Shown here one piece after another: positions 8,641 through 16,281 of a stretch of 27,702 nt of DNA. Under the pieces are notes generated by a model, which was not told the origin of the DNA, made no database searches, and was given only the letters and a program-made list of their open reading frames with translations. A program made the translations under genes and the position numbers. Origin of the DNA: Planctomycetota bacterium (lineage in GTDB: Bacteria; Planctomycetota; Phycisphaerae; FEN-1346; JAACEH01); assembly GCA_016935955.1 (NCBI GenBank), contig JAFGPY010000392.1:1-27702 (forward strand), given 5' to 3'. Every line of letters starts with the position of its first letter. Within the stretch, counting starts at the first letter, position 1.

Positions 8641-9264
8641 ATGATCGTGTACCGTCTGAATTCTGGCTGCGGTCGGCCTGCCTTCACGGTGGTCGAGCTG
8701 CTGATTGTCGTGGCCATCGTGGCCGTGCTGCTGTCGTTGCTGGTTCCGGTGTGCGCCACGGGGCTGGCCATGGCCCGTCAGGCGGCGTGCCTGACGAACC
8801 TTCGCTGCCTGGCCACGGCCGTCAAGCTCTACACCGGGGACCACAGGGGCATGTATCCCCGGGCTTGGACGAACGACTCGTGCCGCTGGATGGACCTGCT
8901 CAAGCCGTACGTGGACAAGTCGGCGGAAGTCTATTGCTGTCCGAGCGACGATGAGCGTGTGCCGCTGGCGTGGGACGACGAGATCATCATGAGCTACGGC
9001 ATCAACTGTTTCCGCTTCAAGGACGACACCCATTGTTTCTGGTACGGCGTGTCGACCATCGGCGTGAAACGGCCCGGGGAAACGATCCTGCTGGCCGATT
9101 GCACGCCGGGCACGTACTACGTCGGCGGGGGTAAGAGGTTCCGGGAGCCGGTATCCGGCGTGGACTATCGACACGTCGACGAGAGTTTCAATGCCGTCTT
9201 TTGTGACGGTCACGCGGAGAACCTGAAGACAACGACGCAGGAGGACTGGGACGCTTCACAGTAG
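8641..9264 (+). CDS. Cys-rich type II pseudopilin-like protein (prepilin N-terminus, H-X10-DG C-terminus)
   Basis: A 207-residue protein. A short leader ends in A14, followed by the methylation/cleavage segment FTVVELLIVVAIVAVLLSLL (15-34) with the conserved Glu at mature position 5. This is a class III prepilin signal processed by a prepilin peptidase. The C-terminus carries RHVDESFNAVFCDGH, a variant of the H-X9-DG motif common in planctomycete and verrucomicrobial pseudopilins. There are 11 cysteines, ten of them after the cleavage site (including CC at 99-100 and C188 beside the DG), which is unusual for this family. GGGGGA lies upstream but is about 11 bases away, so the start is moderately certain. 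It is the first gene after the NikR box, which suggests a role in nickel-limited growth. Confidence 0.85.
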   Translation: MIVYRLNSGCGRPAFTVVELLIVVAIVAVLLSLLVPVCATGLAMARQAACLTNLRCLATAVKLYTGDHRGMYPRAWTNDSCRWMDLLKPYVDKSAEVYCCPSDDERVPLAWDDEIIMSYGINCFRFKDDTHCFWYGVSTIGVKRPGETILLADCTPGTYYVGGGKRFREPVSGVDYRHVDESFNAVFCDGHAENLKTTTQEDWDASQ

Positions 9265-9326
9265 ATGGGTCTCGAACGTCGAGCCGCACGGCGTCCCGAC
9301 GCAACACAGACAGGGAGGGTGAAAGA

Positions 9327-10346
9327 ATGGCAAGGGGATTGATGGTCTGGGCACTTATCGCGGCGGTTCTGGGGGCGACGGCCGGGCAGGCCTATGCGGG
9401 CTTCTCGCTGTCGGGGTACGACCTTCAGGTTATCCAGTCGCAGCAGGGGATTGAGCACGGCGGGGCCAGTTTCCTGACCAACGCCCTGTGGGGCTCCAGC
9501 GGTCTGGACACGCCCATCAGCACCGGCTTTGTGCTGCCGTCGTGCGACGGCGTGGTCACCTCGCGGCTCTACCTGGACATCTGGGGCGGCACCAATGCCT
9601 ATACCGCCCAGGTGACCGGGACCCTGAACGGCACGAGCCTGGGCGTGGTGAATCTCGGCGGCACCGACAATGCCGGCGCCACGTACAGCACGACGGAAAC
9701 GTCCGTCTACGGTTCGGGCTACGGCGTGTGGCAGACGGCCTACAGCAACATCGCCTCCCTTCTTTACACCGACGGAACGGCCAATGAACTGAGCTTCACG
9801 ATCACCGATCCGAACGACGACTTCGACGGCCGCGTCTATTCGGCCACGCTCGTGACGATCTACACCGACTCGTCGATCACCGGCAGCCTGGACTACTACC
9901 TGGCCGAGGCCGACGGCACGCTTCGCAAGACGCCGGGCAGCACCGGATCGCCCGCCGAAATGACGTTGTCGCTGAACGACTTGGATGTTCTCAACGTGAC
10001 CTCGGCGACCTACACGGCCAGCTACACCCACGGCAACGCAGGGCAGATGGACCAGATCTACTTCAACGACACCGCCCTGGGCGACGCGTCGAATGACGTG
10101 GCCGTCGGAGCCATGGGTATCTACGGACCGGATGTCCCGACGTTCGACGTGACGGACCTGCTGGCGGTCGATTCCGCGGTTCGCTACAGCGTCCTGGAGA
10201 GCGAACTGGGCACCGGTTGCGAGAGCAGTCTGCGGGCCAACATCGGCCTGCTGACGGTCAATCATGCCGTGCCGGAGCCCGCGACGATAGGCTTTCTGGC
10301 CATCGGCCTGGCGGCGTTGGCGTCCAGGAGGGCGGCCGGGCGGTGA
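9327..10346 (+). CDS. Secreted PEP-CTERM protein, DUF3344-like
   Basis: A 339-residue exported protein. The signal peptide ends near AYA at residues 22-24. The middle is Thr/Ser/Gly/Asp-rich and beta-sheet-like. It contains SRLYLDIWGGTNAYT, FDGRVYSATLVTIYTD, a YYLAEADGTL motif and GQMDQIYFNDTALGD. I recall this pattern from DUF3344-type surface proteins of methanogens and some bacteria; this is from memory, not a search. The last 25 residues (315-339) form a PEP-CTERM sorting signal: VPEP, a hydrophobic helix, then SRR. It would be cut by an exosortase or archaeosortase-like enzyme and retained at the surface. AGGGAGG lies eight bases before the ATG. Its stop overlaps the GTG of the binding-protein gene, so it belongs to the uptake operon. 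It may bind the imported metal complex at the surface (inference). Confidence 0.85.
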   Translation: MARGLMVWALIAAVLGATAGQAYAGFSLSGYDLQVIQSQQGIEHGGASFLTNALWGSSGLDTPISTGFVLPSCDGVVTSRLYLDIWGGTNAYTAQVTGTLNGTSLGVVNLGGTDNAGATYSTTETSVYGSGYGVWQTAYSNIASLLYTDGTANELSFTITDPNDDFDGRVYSATLVTIYTDSSITGSLDYYLAEADGTLRKTPGSTGSPAEMTLSLNDLDVLNVTSATYTASYTHGNAGQMDQIYFNDTALGDASNDVAVGAMGIYGPDVPTFDVTDLLAVDSAVRYSVLESELGTGCESSLRANIGLLTVNHAVPEPATIGFLAIGLAALASRRAAGR

Positions 10347-11284
10347 GTCGCAAGAGGCAGATCCTCCTCGTGGCACTTGCGGGGCTGCTTGTCGTGGCGA
10401 GCCTGGCATGGGTGGCCGCGCGGATTTCGCCAGAGGGCGACCCCGGTATGGCCGCGCGGCGGCACGTTACCGATATGACGGGACGCGACGTGGCGATTCC
10501 CTCCTGCCCGCGCCGCATCCTGAGCCTCTGTACCTCGGCGACGGACACGATGGTGTGGATCGGTGCCGGCGATCTGTTGGCGGCCATCGACGAGTATGGT
10601 TGCACGGTGCCCGGAGTCGAACGGGCCGAGGTCATCGGCAAAGGCAGCGCCGTTTCGCAGGAGGCGATCCTCTCCCGACGAATCGACCTGGCCTTCATCT
10701 GGTGGTACCAGGACGATGCGGCCGCGATGCTGGAGAGGTTGTCCGTGCCGGTCGTGCGTGTCCGGTCGGCCCGTGCCGCCGAGGTGCCGGCCATGATCCG
10801 GCTCGTGGGCCGGTGCGTTGGCTACGGCGAGACGGCTGACCGGGAGGCCGCACGGGTCGAGCAGTTCCTGGAACTGGCGGCGACGGTGCCCGACGCTGCG
10901 GCGACCACGCGGCCGCGGGTCTACCTGGAAATGTACGGCGCCTACAAGACCCTCGGCCGCGACACCTACTGCGACGACCTGATCCGCCTGGCCGGCGGCG
11001 ACAACGTTGCGGCCGAGGCGACGGGCAGTGTGTTGCTGTCGGCCGAGCGGCTGATTCATTCGGCCCCGGACGCCGTTCTGCTCGTTGAGGATTTCGGTGA
11101 CGCCGCGACGATTGCCGCGCGGCCGGGCATGGCCGAACTTGCAGCCGTGCGCCACGGACGCGTCGTCGCGCTGGAGCGCCGCTGGCTCATCGCCGGCCCG
11201 GCGATGCCCGAGGCCGTACAACGTATCCGCGAGTTGCTCGCCACGGCGGCCGCGGCTGAAAGGACTGCCCATGGCCTTCCATAA
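10343..11284 (+). CDS. Periplasmic binding protein of a FecBCD/BtuFCD-type ABC importer
   Basis: A 313-residue protein starting at GTG 10343, which overlaps the previous stop (GTGA) with GGAGG about 11 bases upstream. N-terminal residues 7-26 are a membrane anchor or uncleaved signal with no lipobox Cys. The rest matches the class III binding-protein fold (PF01497 type). The core is VTDMTGRDVAIPSCPRRILS, TDTMVWIGAGDLLAAIDEYG and AILSRRIDLAFIWW, and the far lobe carries YCDDLIRLAGGDNVA and AVRHGRVVALE. The usual substrates are ferric siderophores, heme, cobalamin or, in some bacteria, nickel chelates. Its place behind a NikR box favours nickel or a nickel complex. Cysteines at 55, 63 and 87 are not general family features and could take part in metal handling (inference). 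Confidence 0.88.
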   Translation: MSRKRQILLVALAGLLVVASLAWVAARISPEGDPGMAARRHVTDMTGRDVAIPSCPRRILSLCTSATDTMVWIGAGDLLAAIDEYGCTVPGVERAEVIGKGSAVSQEAILSRRIDLAFIWWYQDDAAAMLERLSVPVVRVRSARAAEVPAMIRLVGRCVGYGETADREAARVEQFLELAATVPDAAATTRPRVYLEMYGAYKTLGRDTYCDDLIRLAGGDNVAAEATGSVLLSAERLIHSAPDAVLLVEDFGDAATIAARPGMAELAAVRHGRVVALERRWLIAGPAMPEAVQRIRELLATAAAAERTAHGLP

Positions 11285-12008
11285 GATCACCTACCATCCC
11301 ACATACCGTTTCGCGACTGTGCACAACTACGGCTGCACGTTCCGCTGTCCCATATGCAGCTACAAACTGCGCAGCGGGGCGGACGGCGCGCCGGGACACG
11401 CGTATCCGAAGCCCGAGCGGTTCCTGAGCCTCCGGGCAATCAAGGAGACCCTGTGCTCGGTTGCCCCTGAGAAGGTCTACTTCATGGGCGGCGAGCCCAC
11501 CGTGGCCAAGGAGTTGCCGGACCTGCTCGACTTCGCGCGAAACGCTCTGGCCGCCACGACCTATCTCGGCCACACCAACGGCAGCCGGTTGCCGCTGGCC
11601 AATCTGAACGGCGCCAACGTCGGGTTGAAGGCCTGGGACGAGTCGGTGCACCAGGCTTACACCGGGCGACCGAAGCGGCCGATCTTCGACAACTTCGCGG
11701 CCGCCGTCGACGCGGGGCTCGAGATGAAAGCCAACGTCGTCTACGTGCCGGGGTTGGTCGATCTCGATCAGGTCGAGGCCATCGCCGCGTGGCTGGCCGG
11801 GCTCAACGCCGACATCCCGTTCCACGTCATGGGCTACATTCCTGTCCCGGGCCAGCCGTATTCGCGGCCGACCGACGAGCAGATGAGTGAGGCGGTGGCT
11901 GCTTGTCGCAGGCACCTTGCTCACGTGGCCGCGTCTCACCTGACGAGCCAGGAGGCCCTGGACCTGTCGGCTCGCGACGATCGGTTCCAGGTGAAACAGA
12001 TTGCTTAG
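11271..12008 (+). CDS. Radical SAM protein, PflA-like, embedded in the uptake operon
   Basis: A 245-residue protein with the canonical CX3CX2C cluster motif (C22, C26, C29, in GCTFRCPICSYK) that ligates the 4Fe-4S cluster. It also has a GGEP motif at 73-76 for SAM binding. The rest looks like a partial TIM barrel of the pyruvate-formate-lyase-activase group. No auxiliary cluster or SPASM Cys motif is visible in the C-terminal part. The ATG at 11271 overlaps the binding-protein gene by 14 bases and has AAAGGA seven bases upstream, so translation is coupled. The permease gene begins 12 bases after its stop. Such an enzyme is not a standard part of an ABC importer. It may modify a chelator, a protein partner or the imported ligand. 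Reaction unknown. Confidence 0.88.
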   Translation: MAFHKITYHPTYRFATVHNYGCTFRCPICSYKLRSGADGAPGHAYPKPERFLSLRAIKETLCSVAPEKVYFMGGEPTVAKELPDLLDFARNALAATTYLGHTNGSRLPLANLNGANVGLKAWDESVHQAYTGRPKRPIFDNFAAAVDAGLEMKANVVYVPGLVDLDQVEAIAAWLAGLNADIPFHVMGYIPVPGQPYSRPTDEQMSEAVAACRRHLAHVAASHLTSQEALDLSARDDRFQVKQIA

Positions 12009-12020
12009 CGGACCCGTGCC

Positions 12021-13049
12021 ATGTCCACCTGTCCTCATCCCGTTCGGCCCTCTCGCCTGATCGCCGCACTGCTGGCGCTCACGGTGCTTGCCGCGCTGGC
12101 GGCTCTGGCGGTTGGTGATACGTGGATTTCCCCTGTCCAGGCCGTGCGGCTCTGTTGGCAGGCGTTTTGCGATTCCGCCTGCCAGGATGCCGACGCGCGG
12201 ATTCTCGTGTCGATTCGCCTGCCGCGCATCGTCATGGCCTTGATGGTCGGCGCGGCCATGGGCCTGGCGGGCGTCGCGTCGCAGACGCTCTTCCGCAATC
12301 CGCTGGCCAGTCCCTACGTGGTCGGCGTCTCAAGCGGCGCAGCCGCCGGAGCGGTCTTCGGATTGCTCGTGGTGGGCAAGACGATCGGTTTCGCCGCACT
12401 GCCGGTCTTCAGCGTCGCCAGCGGCCTGGCCGTCATGGCGGCCGTCTATAGCCTGGCTCGGCGCGGTGGCCACTTCGGACAATCGCTGCTCCTGGCCGGC
12501 ATTGCCGTCAGCGCCTTCTGTTCCGCCCTCACGGCCGTGGCCCTCTACCTGGCCGGCGAACGGCTCCAGACGCTCGTCTTCTGGCTCATGGGCGGACTGT
12601 GGCAGTCGAGTTGGCGCGACGCGCTGGTGATGGTTCCCGTGACCGGCGTCGCGGGTCTGGCCCTCGTCTACCTGGCGCCGGCCATGGACGTTGCGCTTGT
12701 GGGCGAGCGGTCGGCCCGCGACCTGGGCGTCGGCGTGCGGCGGCTCCAGCTCCGGCTCCTCGTCATCGTCGCGGTCGTTACCTCGGTGGCTGTCAGTCTG
12801 ACCGGAATCATTGGCTTCGTCGGCCTGATCGTGCCGCACTTTCTGCGACTCTTGTGCGGTGCCGGCCATCGCGGACTGGTGCCGGCATCGGCGCTGGGCG
12901 GCGCGCTGCTTCTGCTGGTCACCGACACGCTGGCGCGTACCGTCGCCGCACCGGCCGAGGTTCCTGTGGGTATTCTCACCGCCCTGGTCGGAGCCCCGGC
13001 CTTTCTGTGGCTCCTCCAGCGGCGAAACCGAGGGCGGCGCGACGCATGA
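12021..13049 (+). CDS. FecCD/BtuC-type ABC importer permease
   Basis: A 342-residue, roughly ten-helix inner-membrane protein. Family motifs are RLPRI at 66-70, GLAGVASQTLFRNPLASP from 81, GVSSGAAAG from 102, GFVGLIVPHFLR at 265-276 (cytoplasmic coupling region) and a closing PAEVPVGILTALVGAPAF. Length and motif order are normal for FecC/FecD/BtuC. Only one permease gene is present, so it would act as a homodimer, as BtuC does. The stop overlaps the ATPase start (ATGA). The Shine-Dalgarno is weak, consistent with coupling to the radical SAM gene 12 bases upstream. Confidence 0.93.
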   Translation: MSTCPHPVRPSRLIAALLALTVLAALAALAVGDTWISPVQAVRLCWQAFCDSACQDADARILVSIRLPRIVMALMVGAAMGLAGVASQTLFRNPLASPYVVGVSSGAAAGAVFGLLVVGKTIGFAALPVFSVASGLAVMAAVYSLARRGGHFGQSLLLAGIAVSAFCSALTAVALYLAGERLQTLVFWLMGGLWQSSWRDALVMVPVTGVAGLALVYLAPAMDVALVGERSARDLGVGVRRLQLRLLVIVAVVTSVAVSLTGIIGFVGLIVPHFLRLLCGAGHRGLVPASALGGALLLLVTDTLARTVAAPAEVPVGILTALVGAPAFLWLLQRRNRGRRDA

Positions 13050-13843
13050 ACCTGAAAGCCGACGCTCTCGTCTTCGCCTATCGTTCGGACCGTCCGGTGC
13101 TTCGCGGCGTGACGCTGGACGTTGTCCCCGGCCGCGTGACGGCCCTCTTCGGCCTCAATGGGTGCGGCAAGAGCACGCTGCTGCGATGCCTCAACGGTGC
13201 CTTGCGGCCGCAGGCGGGGCGCGTGCTGCTGGACGGGCGGCCGGTCAACAGCATGACGCCGCGCGAGGTCGCCTGTCACGTTGCCGTGGTGCCGCAGGAT
13301 ACGCCGACCGACGTTCCGTTCACCGCAACCGAGATGGTGATGCTCGGCCGCTACGCCCGTAGCGGCGCCTGGGGCGAGCAGTCCGTCCAGGACCACACCG
13401 TGGTGCGCCAGTGCCTGGAGCGGGTCGAGGCCGCCGACCTGGCCGACCGATGGTTCTCGGAACTGAGCGGCGGCGAGCGTCAGCGGGTCATCATCGCCCG
13501 CGCCCTGGCCCAGCAGGGCAGGATCCTTCTGCTCGACGAGCCGGCCTCGCATCTGGACATCGCCCATCAGTTGGAACTCTATCGCCAGGTGCGACGCCTC
13601 GCCGGCGAAGGGCAGGCCGTGCTGATGGTCTGCCACGACCTCTTTCTGGCTCCGCTGTACGTTGACACCGCCATCCTGATGACCGCGGGCCGAATCCTGG
13701 CTGCAGGCACGCCGCGGGAAGTCCTGACGCCGGCCCATCTCGAGACAGCCTTCGGCATTCGGGCTGAGGCGGCGTGGAAACCCGATGGGACCGTGCAAAT
13801 GCAATTGCCGTCGTCGCCCGACCGCGCCCACGGGGGCGAATGA
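13046..13843 (+). CDS. FecE/BtuD-type ABC importer ATPase
   Basis: A 265-residue ATPase. Walker A is GLNGCGKST at 36-44, the Q-loop is VVPQDTP near 83, the signature LSGGERQ is at 140-146, Walker B LLLDEP is at 161-166 followed by ASHLDIAHQ, and the H-loop His is at 197 (VCHDLF). The D-loop wording and ALAQ...LLLDEPASHLD are typical of the iron-chelate/cobalamin/heme importer ATPases (FhuC, FecE, BtuD). The true start is the ATG overlapping the permease stop; a longer open frame upstream is a shadow of the permease gene. It completes a FecBCD-type importer and is the last gene of the operon, followed by a 119-bp gap. Confidence 0.93.
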   Translation: MNLKADALVFAYRSDRPVLRGVTLDVVPGRVTALFGLNGCGKSTLLRCLNGALRPQAGRVLLDGRPVNSMTPREVACHVAVVPQDTPTDVPFTATEMVMLGRYARSGAWGEQSVQDHTVVRQCLERVEAADLADRWFSELSGGERQRVIIARALAQQGRILLLDEPASHLDIAHQLELYRQVRRLAGEGQAVLMVCHDLFLAPLYVDTAILMTAGRILAAGTPREVLTPAHLETAFGIRAEAAWKPDGTVQMQLPSSPDRAHGGE

Positions 13844-13962
13844 CGCGGATTCGCAGGAACCGGCTCAGCGGAGCGCCGTTTACCAGTTCATGGAAACGTG
13901 AGGCATCCGCAACGGTCAGTTGACGGGATGGTCTCGCAGGTAACCCACCGGAGGAACACGAC

Positions 13963-16281
13963 ATGATGATGCGTAATGCCGGTCGACTCGTGACGGTCTG
14001 GGCCATCGGCCTGGGCCTTCTCGTTGCGGGATGCCAGCCGCAGGTGCAGCAAGACAGCCCGACGCTGACGGAACGGGACCTCATCTTCGGTCCCTACGTC
14101 AGTGCGGTGTCTCCCTCGGGTGCGAAGGTGCACTGGATCGCGCCGGCAGGGGTGAAAGGCTCATGTCGCCTGTTGGGCGACACTTCAGATGCCGCCGTGA
14201 AGGTCGAGACCTCGGCCATCACCGGTCGCAAGGAGATCCGCCACACGGCGACGATCACCGGCCTGGCACCTGACCGGTGGCACCGTTACGAGGTCGGCTC
14301 CGGCGGGGAGCGGGTCGAAGGCTCGTTCCGCACGCCCCCGGCCGCCGGCAGCAAAGAGGCCTTCCACTTCGTCATCACCGGCGACACACAGAGCAAGCCG
14401 CTTCGCATTCGCGCCGTGGCCGAGGCGATCGCCGGCGAGGCGCCGGCCTTCATTGTTCATACGGGCGACTACTGCAACAACACCGCCGACTGGAACCAGC
14501 TGGAGGCCCAGTTCTTCGAACCCTGGCGCGACCTGCTGCACAGGACTCCCGTCTGGCCGGCCCGCGGCAACCACGAGTACGGCATCCAGCCCTTCGCCGA
14601 CATCTTTGCCCGGTCGCCGACGCAGCCGTGGTACTCCTTCGACTACGCCAACCTCCACGTCGTCATTCTCGACCAGTGGAACCTCGAAGACAGCGACGAA
14701 ATGGAGCCGGAGCGGATGACCGCTATGGCCGAGTGGCTCGACCGCGACTTGGCCGCAGTCAAGGGACGTGCCGACTGGATCATCGTTGCCGGGCACCAGC
14801 AGATGTTCAACGTCGCGGGCCACGGGAGCACGTGGGGACACGAGCAGATCCTTCCGGTTCTCTATAAGCACGGGGTGGACCTCGTCGTCAGCGGACACTC
14901 GCACCTGTACGAGCGTTTCGTGCCCATCGGCCCGCCCGATGCCAAGCCGATTCATTTTCTGGTCTCCGGCGGTGCCGGGGGACCCAACTATCCGTCCGTG
15001 CCCAGCCCGATCCTGGTGCGGAGCCATGCCGCCCCACACTATTGCCTCTATCACATCGAGGGCGACCGGCTCGACCTGACGGTGAGGGGTTCGAGCGGCA
15101 CGGTCATCGACACGATGACGCTCACCAAAACGGGTGGCTCGCTCTCGCCGAACATCATGGCCGCCGCCATCACGCCCGAGGACGCCATGCGGCTGCTGAA
15201 GATCTACAAGGGCCTCGGCGTCAACGTCACCGAGCGTCCCGTGGCCGGCCGCGCCATGATCTGCACGCTGTCGCCGCGGCGGTTTCCAGCGGGCAGCAAG
15301 GTGACCGTCGGCACCGACCCCGGCAGCCCGTGGGCCGTCGAGGAAGCCACCTTCATCGCACCTGAGGAAGAGCCGCAGAGTGCCGCGGCGGAACCGACGG
15401 CGACGAATGAGAACGAGGATGGGCAGGAGGAGAATAGGCCTGCGCCGTGGCTCCTGCGGGCCAAGCCGCCGGCGGACGTTCTGCTGGGCGGCCACGGGTT
15501 CAGCCCCGAACTGTCGGTGGCCATCCGTCTGGAGTACAAGGGCCGCACGTGGTTCTGTCCCTCGGTGCCTGTCGGCCTGCACGAGGAGAGCGTTCGCCGC
15601 CTCGCGCCGCAGCCGGTGGTGGTCGACGTGCCTCCGGCACCGGCCGTTGTCATGACACAACGGTCCAGTTCGGGAGGCATCGTCCTGGATGGCGGGCTGG
15701 ACGACTGGAAGGACGTTCCCTTTCTGCGTCTGCCATCGACTGGCACCGCCAGCCGCACCATGAAACTGGCTTGGACGCCGGAGGCGATCTACGGTGCGGT
15801 CGTGGTCGAGCAGGGAGCGATTCACGTTGACGGCGAACTCCCCTGGAATGCCGACAGCCTGGAGATCAACCTGGAGCCCGACGCCCTGCGGCGGCTCAAC
15901 ATGCCGTCGCGTGGCCCGACCGCGAAACTCTTCTTTTGGCCTGAGCCCGGAAGCGATGGCGGCAAGGCTTCGTACAAGCGCCAGGGCGGTCGGTTGCCCG
16001 GAGGCTCCGTGCAGGCGGTCTGGCAGAAGACGCCGACCGGCTACACGATGGAGTTCCGCATCTCGGCCCGAGCCCTGACTGTGAGGCGCGCAGGCGCAGC
16101 CCGACCGGAGGCCGGCGCACCTCCGCATGAGACGCCGTTGGCCGCGGGCCGCACGGTCGGCCTGGACCTTATCCTGCGGCACGACGGCGAAGTGATCGAA
16201 CGCCTTGCCGACACGCGCGGCCTTCGCTCCACGTGGGGCTCGCCGATCTACTGGGGACAGATCCGGCTGTCGGGGCAGTAG
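13963..16281 (+). CDS. Lipoprotein metallophosphoesterase (purple acid phosphatase-like) with CBM9-like C-terminus
   Basis: A 772-residue exported lipoprotein; the lipobox LVAGC gives a lipidated Cys24. A fibronectin-III-like domain of the purple-acid-phosphatase type spans about 40-125 (AKVHWIAPAG; TITGLAPDRWHRYEV). It is followed by a calcineurin-like metallophosphoesterase domain: GDTQ (D141), HTGDY (D169), GNHEY (202-206), AGHQQ (277-280) and SGHSHLYER (310-318). These supply the two-metal site. An acidic linker (467-491) leads to a further domain and, from about 572, a CBM9-like module (LDGGLDDWKDVPF). GGAGG sits eight bases before the first of three ATG codons. It is probably a surface or periplasmic phosphatase that scavenges phosphate near polysaccharide (inference). 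It is 119 bp beyond the importer operon and has its own ribosome-binding site. Confidence 0.88.
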   Translation: MMMRNAGRLVTVWAIGLGLLVAGCQPQVQQDSPTLTERDLIFGPYVSAVSPSGAKVHWIAPAGVKGSCRLLGDTSDAAVKVETSAITGRKEIRHTATITGLAPDRWHRYEVGSGGERVEGSFRTPPAAGSKEAFHFVITGDTQSKPLRIRAVAEAIAGEAPAFIVHTGDYCNNTADWNQLEAQFFEPWRDLLHRTPVWPARGNHEYGIQPFADIFARSPTQPWYSFDYANLHVVILDQWNLEDSDEMEPERMTAMAEWLDRDLAAVKGRADWIIVAGHQQMFNVAGHGSTWGHEQILPVLYKHGVDLVVSGHSHLYERFVPIGPPDAKPIHFLVSGGAGGPNYPSVPSPILVRSHAAPHYCLYHIEGDRLDLTVRGSSGTVIDTMTLTKTGGSLSPNIMAAAITPEDAMRLLKIYKGLGVNVTERPVAGRAMICTLSPRRFPAGSKVTVGTDPGSPWAVEEATFIAPEEEPQSAAAEPTATNENEDGQEENRPAPWLLRAKPPADVLLGGHGFSPELSVAIRLEYKGRTWFCPSVPVGLHEESVRRLAPQPVVVDVPPAPAVVMTQRSSSGGIVLDGGLDDWKDVPFLRLPSTGTASRTMKLAWTPEAIYGAVVVEQGAIHVDGELPWNADSLEINLEPDALRRLNMPSRGPTAKLFFWPEPGSDGGKASYKRQGGRLPGGSVQAVWQKTPTGYTMEFRISARALTVRRAGAARPEAGAPPHETPLAAGRTVGLDLILRHDGEVIERLADTRGLRSTWGSPIYWGQIRLSGQ

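Noticed and set aside
12599..13045. 149-codon N-terminal extension of the importer ATPase
   Set aside because: It lies wholly over the permease gene in another frame; the ATG overlapping the permease stop restores a normal ATPase N-terminus.
14185..16182. 665-codon minus-strand open frame opposite the phosphoesterase
   Set aside because: Antisense shadow; the plus-strand frame has a lipobox, full metallophosphatase motifs and a good ribosome-binding site.
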